Below, in pieces: positions 16,727 through 24,929 of a stretch of DNA of 64,000 nucleotides. The stretch spans positions 186,001-250,000 of the forward strand of contig CAMCWC010000001.1 of NCBI GenBank assembly GCA_945882415.1, read 5' to 3'. The position numbers were made by a program, and so were the translations under genes. The stretch's first letter is position 1. Each line of letters opens with the position of its first letter. A model generated the notes under the pieces. That model was not told the DNA's origin and did no database searches. It was given only the letters and a program-made list of their open reading frames with translations. The stretch is from Chthonomonas calidirosea (lineage in GTDB: Bacteria > Armatimonadota > Fimbriimonadia > Fimbriimonadales > Fimbriimonadaceae).

Positions 16727-17182
16727 ATGAACTCCGATGGCCTTCGAAAGCGGGCCTTTTCTAACTTCTTCATGGCGCATGGCCGAATCACGAAAGAGCT
16801 TGAGCGGCGCATGTCGGCAGATGGGGTTGTCTCTCTTGAGGTCTACGATGTACTGCTTGCCCTTGAAGATGCGCCGGATCAGCGTCTTCGAATGAGTGAA
16901 TTAGCGGACAAGATCATTTATTCGCGGAGTGGGCTCACTCGCCTCGCCGACCGACTCGAGCAAAAGGGGCTGATCCGCCGGGTGGCATGCCCAAACGACC
17001 GCCGTGCAATGCACGTTGAGATCACCGAGCTGGGCCTTTCCGAGCGGCTCCGGGCCTGGCCAACGCTTGAGCGAGGGATCCAAGAGCTTTTTGGAGAGCG
17101 CATTTCCGACGATGAAGCGAGTTCGATTGAGCTCGCTTTCGCAAAAATTCTGGACCCTGCAGACACTGAACCTACCGCTTAG
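16727..17182 (+). CDS. MarR-family transcriptional regulator
   Basis: 151 residues. A winged helix-turn-helix is clear: LRMSELADKIIYSRSGLTRLADRLEQKGLIRRVACPNDRRAMHVEITELG (split here into recognition helix SRSGLTRLADRLEQKGLI and wing PNDRRA). These dimeric repressors respond to small phenolic or oxidising ligands. The divergent SnoaL-like gene and the shared palindromes suggest local control. Confidence 0.93.
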   Translation: MNSDGLRKRAFSNFFMAHGRITKELERRMSADGVVSLEVYDVLLALEDAPDQRLRMSELADKIIYSRSGLTRLADRLEQKGLIRRVACPNDRRAMHVEITELGLSERLRAWPTLERGIQELFGERISDDEASSIELAFAKILDPADTEPTA

Positions 17183-17891
17183 TCGGTCGGAAGATCGCCA
17201 GAGTGTTTTCCCCTCGGGAGAGCACGAGCTGACCCTCTTCTAACGTGGCGCGGTTAGTTTGGAAGAGAACTTGAACAAATCGCCTTTCTCGTTCCATCGC
17301 CTCCGGAGACCCTGCCATGAGGGTCATCGGACCAGGATCGAGCTGAATGGTTGGTGCCGCATACACAAACGTGCCGCGGATCGAATTCACGCCACTGCGC
17401 GCAGTGAGTTGGTCCTTGCCTTGCAGGTTGAGTGTGATCTTGCTTGTAGCTGGCACAGTTTTGCCTTCAAGCCACACTAGCGTCCACTCACGGTTCAAAA
17501 TCGTTGTGTACGCATCGGCCGGCACGCGATTGACCGTGAGGTTCGCGTTCGTTTTCTTGTTTGCGATCACCATGCTATGCGATGGCGATTGCCAGCGTAG
17601 GGTGCCGTTCACGAAGATCTCAGCTCGAACACCGTAGGTCTCCCCGGCTTTGATACTTTCGGGCAGATACGGAATAACAAATGGAATTGGCACTTGCTTC
17701 GTGCCAAGTTGCAGCCTCACACGGCTGAGATTCGTTTGCGTGCCGTCTTTCGTAAAACGATCTAGATCCACGACGAGCTCAGTCCGGCCCGACAGCGCGA
17801 TCCGCTCTCGGTAGGCCACCGTTCCGGAGATGTACTCAACCGAAGAGACCGGGAAACTAAAAGCAACGGAAGCGAGAAGCGCCAGCGACAT
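17172..17891 (-). CDS. YbaY-META domain fusion, exported
   Basis: 239 residues. A signal peptide (LALLASVAFSFPVSS) precedes a YbaY-type domain (about 20-120; SGTVAYRERIALSGRTELVV, PFVIPYLPESIKAGETYGVRAEI) and a META/HslJ-type domain (about 130-236; REWTLVWLEGK, SGVNSIRGTFVY, and PMTLMAGSPEAMERERRFVQVL). META domains occur in heat-shock or antibiotic-tolerance lipoproteins. TAAGAT lies 6 nt before the ATG. Its 3' end overlaps the marR 3' end by 11 nt. Confidence 0.85.
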   Translation of the reverse strand: MSLALLASVAFSFPVSSVEYISGTVAYRERIALSGRTELVVDLDRFTKDGTQTNLSRVRLQLGTKQVPIPFVIPYLPESIKAGETYGVRAEIFVNGTLRWQSPSHSMVIANKKTNANLTVNRVPADAYTTILNREWTLVWLEGKTVPATSKITLNLQGKDQLTARSGVNSIRGTFVYAAPTIQLDPGPMTLMAGSPEAMERERRFVQVLFQTNRATLEEGQLVLSRGENTLAIFRPTKR

Positions 17892-17941
17892 GCCTAAATC
17901 TTACAGCGCAACGTATAGTCTTGTAGTCTGGAATTGACCTT

Positions 17942-18400
17942 ATGCACACCAATCCTTTAACCCATCGCGAGTTTGCCGTTTCAACCTACAACGGATCCTG
18001 GAACTTGCTAGATCGTGCTGAGTTGTCGGCTGAAGAGCAAATTGAACTTGAACGGATGGCGTGTGCATCTCTGTATCACTGGTCCGTGATTGGCGGAGCG
18101 CAGGAACTGGCGACCGGCGAATGGCTCTTGGCCCGGGTGTATATTAGGCTCGGGTTTGGGCACGAAGCCTTGCGCCATGCAAGCATGGCCGCGGAGCTCG
18201 CTTCCAAAAACGAAGTTGCCGACTATCTGAAAGCAAGCACTTTGGAAGGTCTTGCCCGTGCGCACGCGATGATGGGCATGGTTGATGATGCAATCGCGCT
18301 CCGCGCGGCGGCCGTTTCGGCCCTAGATGAAATCGTCGATCCCGAGGATCGTGAGCTGATCGAGAGTCAGATTTCCGAAGGTCCGTGGTTTGGGATCTAG
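17942..18400 (+). CDS. TPR-like alpha-helical protein
   Basis: 152 residues, all-helical, with tetratricopeptide-like pairs such as GEWLLARVYIRLGFGHEALRHASMAAELA and STLEGLARAHAMMGMVDDAIALRAAAVSAL. No signal peptide. A TATAGT hexamer lies 22 nt before ATG. Probably a protein-interaction module; no specific family recognised. Confidence 0.75.
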   Translation: MHTNPLTHREFAVSTYNGSWNLLDRAELSAEEQIELERMACASLYHWSVIGGAQELATGEWLLARVYIRLGFGHEALRHASMAAELASKNEVADYLKASTLEGLARAHAMMGMVDDAIALRAAAVSALDEIVDPEDRELIESQISEGPWFGI

Positions 18401-18419
18401 GGACAGTCAGAAAAGACGA

Positions 18420-18734
18420 CTACTTGTACTCTGCGGCTGATTCCGCCACCATAAGTTGCTGTTCGCTTCTTTCAGCTAGGCTCTGGGCGGGCACTTCACC
18501 GAGATGGAGCGTGATCGTTTCCTTGAACTTGTCATTGATCTGCATGTCAAGTTCGGCGAGCTGCCTGTATATTCCGATCTCTAGGCTTGTGCCAGCTTGT
18601 AAATCAAGGTCACAGTGCCAGTAGCCATTCCGCATGTACGGGCCATGCGAAGACATTTTGAAACTGCCGCCCGAACTCGTATCGAGTAACTCAAGCAACT
18701 TTTCACGAATCTGGTTTCGATTGGTTCTGGCCAT
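18420..18734 (-). CDS. Small hypothetical protein paired with a HEPN gene
   Basis: 104 residues, no signal peptide. The centre has GPYMRNGYWHCDLDLQAGTSLEIG; the ends are helical. No family recognised, and it lacks the nucleotidyltransferase signature (GS-x9-DxD) expected of a classical MNT antitoxin. It starts 4 nt after the HEPN gene stop and must be co-transcribed, so it could be an antitoxin or effector partner. Confidence 0.6.
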   Translation of the reverse strand: MARTNRNQIREKLLELLDTSSGGSFKMSSHGPYMRNGYWHCDLDLQAGTSLEIGIYRQLAELDMQINDKFKETITLHLGEVPAQSLAERSEQQLMVAESAAEYK

Positions 18735-18738
18735 TGTT

Positions 18739-19116
18739 CTAGAGTCCGAGATCCTTCAGAACCTTGGACGCTTCCATCAGCGCGTTGGTTGCGATGGAAG
18801 CCGAAACTGTTACGGCGGGACGGTAGTCGGCATTAACTCTCAGTTCGCGCAGTAGGGTGATGCTTGATAGGGTACTGCTGGATGGCCTGAGCCTTGCATC
18901 GAGTGCCTTTAGCAACACCTTTAACTGCTCGTGAGTTGGGTTGTTCCAGTTGTTTCCGAACGTAGTCTTTGGAAGGTGACTGAGAATGTAGTACGTCGCC
19001 GCGCAGTACACGGCGTAATACGCCCTGGAAACCACGCTACGATGAGCGTGATTTCCAGAGCGTTGGAGATCCTTGGCCGACTGCAACGAATCCCGAGCAA
19101 GTTGGTCCCACGACAT
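18739..19116 (-). CDS. HEPN-domain protein
   Basis: 125 residues of a four-helix bundle: WDQLARDSLQSAKDLQ, then VVSRAYYAVYCAATYYILSHL, then THEQLKVLLKALDARL and LLRELRVNADYRP, the layout of the HEPN family (SRAYYA and R-x-x-ADY signatures). HEPN proteins are often RNases of toxin-antitoxin or defence systems, but many are inert. The gene starts 7 nt after the end of the E2 gene on the same strand, with its partner 4 nt further on. Confidence 0.75.
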   Translation of the reverse strand: MSWDQLARDSLQSAKDLQRSGNHAHRSVVSRAYYAVYCAATYYILSHLPKTTFGNNWNNPTHEQLKVLLKALDARLRPSSSTLSSITLLRELRVNADYRPAVTVSASIATNALMEASKVLKDLGL

Positions 19117-19123
19117 CGTGGGA

Positions 19124-20353
19124 TTAACTCAGCAAGCGGCTTGGATTCTCGAGGTACTTCTTGACCGCATTGATGAACTTCGCCCCAACGGCACCATCAA
19201 GTGCGCGGTGGTCGAAGCTGCCGGTGATGTTCATTCGGCTTCGTACTTCGATCTCATCCTGATCGTTGACTACGACTTTCTTTCGAGCCGAAGCGATCGC
19301 GATGATCGCGCTGTTTGGCTGGTTGATAATAGCGAGGAAGTTGTCAACATCCAGCATGCCCATGTTCGAAATGCTGAAGGTTGATCCGGAAAGCTCATCA
19401 AGTCCGAGCTTGTTCTCTCGTGCCTTCTTAGCTAGTTCCTTGCTTCGTGCGGAGATCTGGCGCAGCGAGAGTTGGTCGGCGTTCTTGATTACCGGGACGG
19501 TAAGACCATCGGCGATAGCAACGGCCATTCCGACGTGGACGCCGCCAAAAATGGTGACTTGGTCGCCCTGATAAACGGCGTTCACTTCTGGCATGTCTCG
19601 GAGCGCGAGGGCGCAAGCCTTGATAACGAAATCGTTAACGCTGACCTTTCCGCTCTCTTCTCGCTCGAACATCGCCCGAAGCTCACCGATGGCTTCGACA
19701 TCAACTTCCACCGTGACATAGAAGTGCGGAACCTGCTGCTTGCTGTCGGTTGTGCGCTTCGCGGTGATCTGGCGAAGGCGGGGAAGTTTGATGACCTGAT
19801 CCTCGGCCGAAGCAACGATCGGTGCTGGGGCGGATACTGCAACAGGAGCAGCAGCGGCTGGAGCAGACGGCGCGGCGAGAACGTCCTTCTCGGTAATGCG
19901 TCCTCCAGGTCCCGTGCCCTGAATCGTCGACAAGTCGATTCCCTTATCGGCAGCAACTTTCTTAGCCAGCGGACTCGCCTTGATTCGAGTTTCTGGAGCC
20001 GGAGCGGCGGCCGGTGCTTCGACGGGCGTGGCGGTTTCGGCTACCGCTGGCGCGGCTTCTGCCGGCGCGGCGCTAGCGCCCGGAGCACCCGATCCCCAAC
20101 CAGCCGGGATGGATTCACCGGGCTTCAGGATTAGCGCAATCGGTCGTCCAACGGGAACCGCATTTCCGGCTTCAAGAATAATTCCGGTGAGCGTTCCGGT
20201 GGCAGGTGATTCAAGCTCAAGCGTTGCCTTGTCGGTCTGGATGTTGCCGATGACTTCGCCCGATTTGACGGCGTCGCCGTCCTTCTTTAGCCACTCGAGA
20301 AGGGTTCCCTCCTCCATTCCGTCGCCCATCTTAGGCATGATTACTTCCGTCAT
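19124..20353 (-). CDS. pdhC: Dihydrolipoamide acetyltransferase, 2-oxoacid dehydrogenase E2
   Basis: 409 residues. Domain order: N-terminal lipoyl domain (PKMGDGMEEGTLLEWLKKDGD with the lipoylated Lys in QTDKATLELESP), an Ala/Pro-rich linker, a peripheral-subunit-binding domain (KASPLAKKVAADKGIDLSTI), a second linker, and the CAT domain ending in DHRALDGAVGAKFI, which contains the catalytic HxxxDG. It transfers acyl groups to CoA within the pyruvate or a related dehydrogenase complex. The ATG at 20353 is chosen because it starts the lipoyl domain and has GGAGGA upstream. E1 and E3 genes are not in the window. Confidence 0.95.
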   Translation of the reverse strand: MTEVIMPKMGDGMEEGTLLEWLKKDGDAVKSGEVIGNIQTDKATLELESPATGTLTGIILEAGNAVPVGRPIALILKPGESIPAGWGSGAPGASAAPAEAAPAVAETATPVEAPAAAPAPETRIKASPLAKKVAADKGIDLSTIQGTGPGGRITEKDVLAAPSAPAAAAPVAVSAPAPIVASAEDQVIKLPRLRQITAKRTTDSKQQVPHFYVTVEVDVEAIGELRAMFEREESGKVSVNDFVIKACALALRDMPEVNAVYQGDQVTIFGGVHVGMAVAIADGLTVPVIKNADQLSLRQISARSKELAKKARENKLGLDELSGSTFSISNMGMLDVDNFLAIINQPNSAIIAIASARKKVVVNDQDEIEVRSRMNITGSFDHRALDGAVGAKFINAVKKYLENPSRLLS

Positions 20354-20388
20354 TTTAGGTTCAAATCCTCCTCGAGTACGTTGTGAGA

Positions 20389-21423
20389 TTACCCGCTGGC
20401 ACGTAGCCATCGGTTGGCTTCAAAGGCAAGTGCAGCAGCTCCAAGCATCCCGGCGTCTTCAACTTGCTCTGCCAAGCCGATCTTGCAATCATCAAACAGG
20501 GAAGTGACCGCACAGTTTTGTGCAGAGGCAATTGCCGGTTGCAGCAGAAAATCGCCCGCTTTCGCAATCTGTCCGCCGATCGGGAAGACGTCTGGTGCGA
20601 AAACGTTGATCAATGTACCGATGCCGATCCCGAGCATCTCTCCGACCTCTCGCCAAACTTCAATGCACATCACGTCGCCATGCGACGCGCCTTCGGAAAT
20701 CAGCCGAGGCGTGACGCGAGAAAAATCACCTTCCACAAGTTCATCGAGCAAACTCTTTCGGCCACGCCGGAGCCGGTGAACGGCGCGCTGTACGATCGAG
20801 TCTCGTTGGCAATAGGCTTCCAGCGATCCATACGATCCAGCGTTACAGTCCAGGCCGTTCGCCTGGATCACGATGTGCCCGAGCTCGGCCCCACCCTGGT
20901 TGCTTCCGACCAATACAAGCGGTCCTTTGGCTTCGCCGAGCACGCTCTGCGGCGCCATGACCACGCCACCGCCGATACCCGTGCCTACGGTGAGCATCAC
21001 GAGACACTTCGCTGTTCCTTTTCCGGAACCGTATCGGTACTCGCCTAGGGCGGCCAAATTAGCGTCGTTGCCCATCACGAGAGGGAGGTTTAGCCGATGC
21101 TCTAGTGGCTCACGAATAGGGACATCACGCCAGCTTTCGAAGACTCCGTTTACGTAGCGGCCGAAGTTTGGTGCCCAGCGAACGATGCCGCGGTCGTTAT
21201 CGACATGTCCCGGAATGGCAAGGCCGACATATACCGCCTGTCCATTCGCGGTACCGATCGCTTGATGGATCGTGCTACTTAGCGCCTCGATGATTGCATC
21301 GGTGCCTTCCTGAGCTCGACTCGAATTTTCATAATCCGGTCCGGCAGGAGTTCCATCTTCAAAAAAAGCGCCAGCACGAACATTGGTTCCGCCAAGATCT
21401 ACACCGATGACGACATTTGCCAC
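20389..21423 (-). CDS. ROK-family sugar kinase, zinc motif degraded
   Basis: 344 residues with the ASKHA fold: GVDLGGTNVRAGAF phosphate loop, GNDANLAALGEYRYG, and LTVGTGIGGGVV. The family normally has an E-x-G-H followed by C-x-C-G-x-x-G-C that binds zinc; here GGAELGHIVIQANGLDCNAGSYGSLE keeps the His and one Cys only. It is probably a glucokinase-like kinase, with zinc binding doubtful. Start GTG 21423 lies inside a 14-bp palindrome and 6 nt after CATAAT. The 3' end precedes the E2 gene, and the two are probably linked. Confidence 0.87.
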   Translation of the reverse strand: MANVVIGVDLGGTNVRAGAFFEDGTPAGPDYENSSRAQEGTDAIIEALSSTIHQAIGTANGQAVYVGLAIPGHVDNDRGIVRWAPNFGRYVNGVFESWRDVPIREPLEHRLNLPLVMGNDANLAALGEYRYGSGKGTAKCLVMLTVGTGIGGGVVMAPQSVLGEAKGPLVLVGSNQGGAELGHIVIQANGLDCNAGSYGSLEAYCQRDSIVQRAVHRLRRGRKSLLDELVEGDFSRVTPRLISEGASHGDVMCIEVWREVGEMLGIGIGTLINVFAPDVFPIGGQIAKAGDFLLQPAIASAQNCAVTSLFDDCKIGLAEQVEDAGMLGAAALAFEANRWLRASG

Positions 21424-21430
21424 GTGGCAA
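21417..21430. promoter_or_regulatory. 14-bp perfect palindrome over the ROK kinase start
   Basis: TTGCCACGTGGCAA is perfectly self-complementary. It covers the GTG start codon and abuts CATAAT (21430-21435, - strand), so a dimeric protein bound here would block both transcription and initiation. Confidence 0.55.
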
Positions 21431-21468
21431 TTATGCGATGTTTGTCAATTCCAAGCGGAGGGGCCGGA

Positions 21469-21509
21469 CAAAAAAATAGCGGCGGAATCTCGAGGATTCC
21501 GCCGCTATT
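21469..21509 (-). terminator. Terminator after the TPR-like membrane gene
   Basis: On the - strand a 15-bp perfect stem (21509-21495 with 21489-21475) with a 5-nt loop is followed by a run of seven T. It separates the ABC cluster from the ROK gene. Confidence 0.93.
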
Positions 21510-21519
21510 GGTGATCACC

Positions 21520-23007
21520 TTAGTTCGCTCGGAGCGAAGGAAGATCAATCGTGACTTGGTCGGCTTGGTTGTATGCCTTGCCATCCTTGTCGAGGTAGTT
21601 GGCGGTTTTGATAACCGGCACTTTCTCTCGCCAGTCGCCACGCCGAAGAAGTTGATCCTTCGAGATTTTGACCGAGGTGTACATGACTCGCTGCCCTTCT
21701 CGTACCTGTGTGTTCAAGAAGTTCTTGTCGGTGAATCCTTCACCGTTCCACGAGAATTTATCCTGAATATGAGGCGGAGCCGAACGCGGGTTGTAGTAGA
21801 ACTCGATCACGTAATCCTTCGAAGTGAAGGGGTACATGGTCGGGTCCTTACTCATGTCGACTTTCTTGTTGAAGCGCTGGTTTCGAACAAACAGCTGCTC
21901 CTGCATGAAGGTCTTGTCTCGCGGCGGATCGAGGTTCACGTCGTTCGAGAAGTCCCATTCCATGCCTGCTGGCTTGGCGTTAGGGAAGTCCGCGTCACGA
22001 AGTACGGCTCGAATTCGCGTTCCAACGGGAAGCACGTTCCAAGTTCCTTCGAATCGGAGCACGCGTGCTTCGGTAACCGTGACCTTCGCACTGAATCCAG
22101 TATCGAAAGGCGGATTGACGTCATAGCCGGTGAGAGGTCGCCCGTCTTTTCCAGCAAACCAACCACGCTGAACCATTCGGACCAGCGTCGTGTCGAGCTT
22201 GTTTTCCAAGGTGTCTCGGTTCTGTTTGTTACCAAACGCCGCATCTTCCTTGGCTTTCTTTCCGGCCGTTTCGTACAGCTTAAAGAGGGTATCCAGCGAC
22301 TTGTCAACCTTGCCATCACGCTCGTAAGCGTTGGTGATCAGGTTTCGACGAGCCGGGATCATGTCTGGTCGCTCTTGAGCGAGTTCGAACCACTTGACCG
22401 CATTGCTGTAGTCGTCGTCGATCTTGTGGTACCACATCCAACCCGTTTCGAAGAACATTTCGTAGGTCAGGGAGTTGTTTCGAGCCCCTTCCTTTCCGAG
22501 CGCCAAAGCCGATGGAATGTACCGTCGGTCGGACCGCTGCTCTTCGTCCGTGAAGTTATAGCCAATGTGCCACATTCCCGTGGCGTAAACGTCAATCTGC
22601 TTTGGGTCCAAGACGGTAACGAGCCGAATGATCGGCAAGATCGCGTCATAGTTGCCACTATCGAAGAACGAGTCGGCGCGAACCCAGAGGATTCCCGCGA
22701 TCATTTCTCGGAAGCCAGCAAGGGCAAACAGCAGCTGGTCGGGCGATAGACCCTGAGTCTCCACCGTTCCCTGGTTGAAATCTCGCTGCCATGAAGAAGA
22801 AATGCCTTGGAAGGCCGGGGTGGCCACTCCTGCTTTCAGCTTCTTTACGGTTCGCGTATTGCCGTTCTTGAGGGTCTCGGTGACGGACTCGTACTGCTTT
22901 CCGGTCGGCTGTGTGCCGATACCGTTTTGCAGTACGAAGACTCCAAGTGCGCACCCAACGATCGCTCCAAGGAGCGGCGTTCGGTTGATTCCGGAGGTCA
23001 TTGACAT
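21520..23007 (-). CDS. Membrane-anchored TPR-like protein of the ABC cluster
   Basis: 495 residues. An N-terminal anchor helix (PLLGAIVGCALGVFVLQNG) is followed by helical repeats (for example DSFFDSGNYDAILPIIRLVTVLDPKQIDVYATG, WFELAQERPDMIPARRNL) and a C-terminal beta-rich domain with VLPVGTRIRAVLRDADFP. No named family recognised. It lies 14 nt after the permease gene on the same strand, so it probably acts with the exporter, for example as a periplasmic accessory. Confidence 0.75.
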   Translation of the reverse strand: MSMTSGINRTPLLGAIVGCALGVFVLQNGIGTQPTGKQYESVTETLKNGNTRTVKKLKAGVATPAFQGISSSWQRDFNQGTVETQGLSPDQLLFALAGFREMIAGILWVRADSFFDSGNYDAILPIIRLVTVLDPKQIDVYATGMWHIGYNFTDEEQRSDRRYIPSALALGKEGARNNSLTYEMFFETGWMWYHKIDDDYSNAVKWFELAQERPDMIPARRNLITNAYERDGKVDKSLDTLFKLYETAGKKAKEDAAFGNKQNRDTLENKLDTTLVRMVQRGWFAGKDGRPLTGYDVNPPFDTGFSAKVTVTEARVLRFEGTWNVLPVGTRIRAVLRDADFPNAKPAGMEWDFSNDVNLDPPRDKTFMQEQLFVRNQRFNKKVDMSKDPTMYPFTSKDYVIEFYYNPRSAPPHIQDKFSWNGEGFTDKNFLNTQVREGQRVMYTSVKISKDQLLRRGDWREKVPVIKTANYLDKDGKAYNQADQVTIDLPSLRAN

Positions 23008-23021
23008 TAGATCAAGCCTCC

Positions 23022-23810
23022 TTAAACTTCACGTCGGTCAAAGACGATCGTTCCGGCAACCAGCAAACCAGCGATGTACAGAACTCCGTACACGGTGACC
23101 TGAAGGTAGTAGGAGCTTTCGTTTTGAATCTGCTGACCCGGGTTGATGATTGGGTTCTGGATGTTGTAGTTCGCAAAGTTTGGCAAGATGGTGTTGACCA
23201 ACTGCGCAAAGATCTTTGCCGCCTGTGGCGTGCCCTGGCTTTCCTGCAACGTTTGGAAAAACGGAGCAAAGAGCGAGCCGAGCAGGTACAGACCGCCAGA
23301 AAGGAAGAAGTTAACCAGTGGCGAAACGAACGTCGAGAAGAAGATCGCGACGGCGGCCAGAAGGCTCATCTGCACGAAGTACATCACCGGGGCTTTGATC
23401 AGGTCAGGAATCGCCGAAGCGTCTCGCTGCTGAAGCCAGAAGGTGAAGACAAGGACAGACGTCATCAACGTCATCATCATCAAGAGAGCGGAAACGGCAC
23501 CGAAGTACTTGCCGACCAAGAACTGCCATCGCTGAACTGGCTTGGACAGAATCGTGTAGATCGTTCGTCGCTCAATCTCGTTCGGGATCATGTAGACCGT
23601 GAGAACGATCGCGATGACCGCACTCGTGAGCTGAATGATTCCGAGCATCATTCCTCGCAAAACTGTCGTCTCAGATCGAGCCGAGAGCATTCCGAGGCCG
23701 GGTGCGACGACGAGGAAGAGCACTCCGATCAACAAGATGATCAAGAGTACTTTTCGTCGAATCGCTTCTCCAACGGTGGTAGCAGCAATTGAAGCAATGG
23801 GTTTAAACAC
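23022..23810 (-). CDS. ABC-2 type transporter permease
   Basis: 262 residues with six predicted membrane helices, beginning KVLLIILLIGVLFLVVAPGLG and ending VYGVLYIAGLLVAGTIVF. The segment ERRTIYTILSKPVQRWQFLVGKYFGA is the typical cytoplasmic coupling signature of ABC-2 permeases (ERRxGTxxxLLxxPvxRxxxllgK). It pairs with the ATPase encoded just upstream, which it overlaps by 8 nt. The substrate is unknown; such pairs export drugs, lipids or polymers. Confidence 0.92.
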   Translation of the reverse strand: MFKPIASIAATTVGEAIRRKVLLIILLIGVLFLVVAPGLGMLSARSETTVLRGMMLGIIQLTSAVIAIVLTVYMIPNEIERRTIYTILSKPVQRWQFLVGKYFGAVSALLMMMTLMTSVLVFTFWLQQRDASAIPDLIKAPVMYFVQMSLLAAVAIFFSTFVSPLVNFFLSGGLYLLGSLFAPFFQTLQESQGTPQAAKIFAQLVNTILPNFANYNIQNPIINPGQQIQNESSYYLQVTVYGVLYIAGLLVAGTIVFDRREV

Positions 23811-24762
23811 TGGTTGACTCCTCTACCGTGATGGTTTTCTTTGCCGCCGCGGCAGGAGCGTCGGTGACCGTCTGAATAAACAGGTCTTCCAGTCGCTTTC
23901 GGCGCGGCACGATGCTAACGATTCGGCCCGAATTGGAGCGAGCGGCATCGATAAGAGCGTTAATATCCTCTTCTTCCGTGGTGTCGAGCAGAACTCCGCC
24001 CGCAATGGTGCGGACGTGGGAATCTCGCATTCCCTTGTCTTTCAGCCACTGCTCAGTTACACCCTCGAAAGTGACCTCAACACGACCGCCTCGCAGCAAG
24101 TCGGTGAGCTTTCCTTGGCGGGCAATAACGCCCTTGTTGATGATGGCGACACGGTCGCAAATCAATTCGACTTCGCTCAACTCGTGAGAAGAAATGAAGA
24201 CAGTTCTGCCTTCTTCTCGGAACGAGAGAATGAGGTCGCGGATTTCGCGGTGTGCGATCGGGTCCAAACCACCCGTTGGTTCATCCAGAAACATGAGCTT
24301 CGGATCGTTCAACAGAGCCTGGGCCAAGCCAACTCGCTGTTGCATACCTTTTGAGTACTGCGAGATGGTCTTGCTCATATCTCGGTGAAGGTTGACCTTC
24401 TCCAAGAGCCGAACAAACAGGGCCTGGTCGTTGATGCCGAAGAGCGATGCATAGAACTTGAGCAGCTCAAGTCCCGTCATGTGCTCGTAATAATACGGGC
24501 GCTCCGGAACGTAGCTGATCAGTCGGTGCACCGACATGTCCCCAATCTCCTTACCGAGAACGTAGCCTTCGCCAGCGTCTGGGTAAATGATGCTGAGGAG
24601 CATCTTGATGGTTGTGGTCTTACCAGCGCCGTTCGGGCCGAGAAATCCGAAGATTTCGCCTTCTTCGACGTGGAGGTCGAGCGAGTCGACAACGTTGATT
24701 TTTCCGTGGATACGGGACTTATAAGTCTTTGTGAGCTGCTTGGTCTCGATGGCGGCGGCCAA
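23803..24762 (-). CDS. ABC transporter ATP-binding protein
   Basis: About 319 residues. Walker A GPNGAGKTTT (about 43-52), Q-loop region SYVPERPYYYEHMTGLE, signature YSKGMQQRVGLAQAL (ABC motif with YSKGM), Walker B LMFLDEPTGGLDP and the switch His in SSHELSE. The C-terminal extension resembles regulatory tails of drug-export ATPases. The TTG at 24762 is preferred because AGGGGG lies 8 nt upstream; GTG at 24771 is the alternative but abuts that sequence. Confidence 0.94.
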   Translation of the reverse strand: MAAAIETKQLTKTYKSRIHGKINVVDSLDLHVEEGEIFGFLGPNGAGKTTTIKMLLSIIYPDAGEGYVLGKEIGDMSVHRLISYVPERPYYYEHMTGLELLKFYASLFGINDQALFVRLLEKVNLHRDMSKTISQYSKGMQQRVGLAQALLNDPKLMFLDEPTGGLDPIAHREIRDLILSFREEGRTVFISSHELSEVELICDRVAIINKGVIARQGKLTDLLRGGRVEVTFEGVTEQWLKDKGMRDSHVRTIAGGVLLDTTEEEDINALIDAARSNSGRIVSIVPRRKRLEDLFIQTVTDAPAAAAKKTITVEESTSV

Positions 24763-24790
24763 AGGTCGCACCCCCTATTAGTGCTTCGGC

Positions 24791-24796
24791 ATTATA
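24791..24796 (-). promoter_or_regulatory. -10 element of the ABC cluster
   Basis: TATAAT on the - strand, about 30 nt before the start codon; no good -35 is seen at 17 nt. It would give a leader of about 22 nt containing AGGGGG. Confidence 0.5.
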
Positions 24797-24894
24797 CCTA
24801 CCGGTGCTTCAACCGAAGTCCCTCGGGTTGAGTTCCTGAGTTTTGCGAAATCGAGCGAACTTTAACGATCCGTGCAAAAAACCGCAGTTTTGAC

Positions 24895-24923
24895 TTGGAA
24901 GAATCGACTTCTTTCGCTATACT
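24895..24923 (+). promoter_or_regulatory. Promoter of a putative small RNA
   Basis: TTGGAA at 24895-24900, an exact 17-nt spacer and TATACT at 24918-24923. TTGACT at 24890-24895 is an alternative -35 but with a 22-nt spacer. No gene on the + strand follows. Confidence 0.6.
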
Positions 24924-24929
24924 CAGCCG

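Noticed and set aside
18420-18734. MNT-type antitoxin for the HEPN gene
   Set aside because: Lacks the GS and DxD nucleotidyltransferase motifs.
21424-22749. 441-codon + strand frame opposite the TPR-like membrane protein
   Set aside because: Length arises from codon bias of the real - strand gene; low-complexity Val/Arg-rich translation, no start signal.
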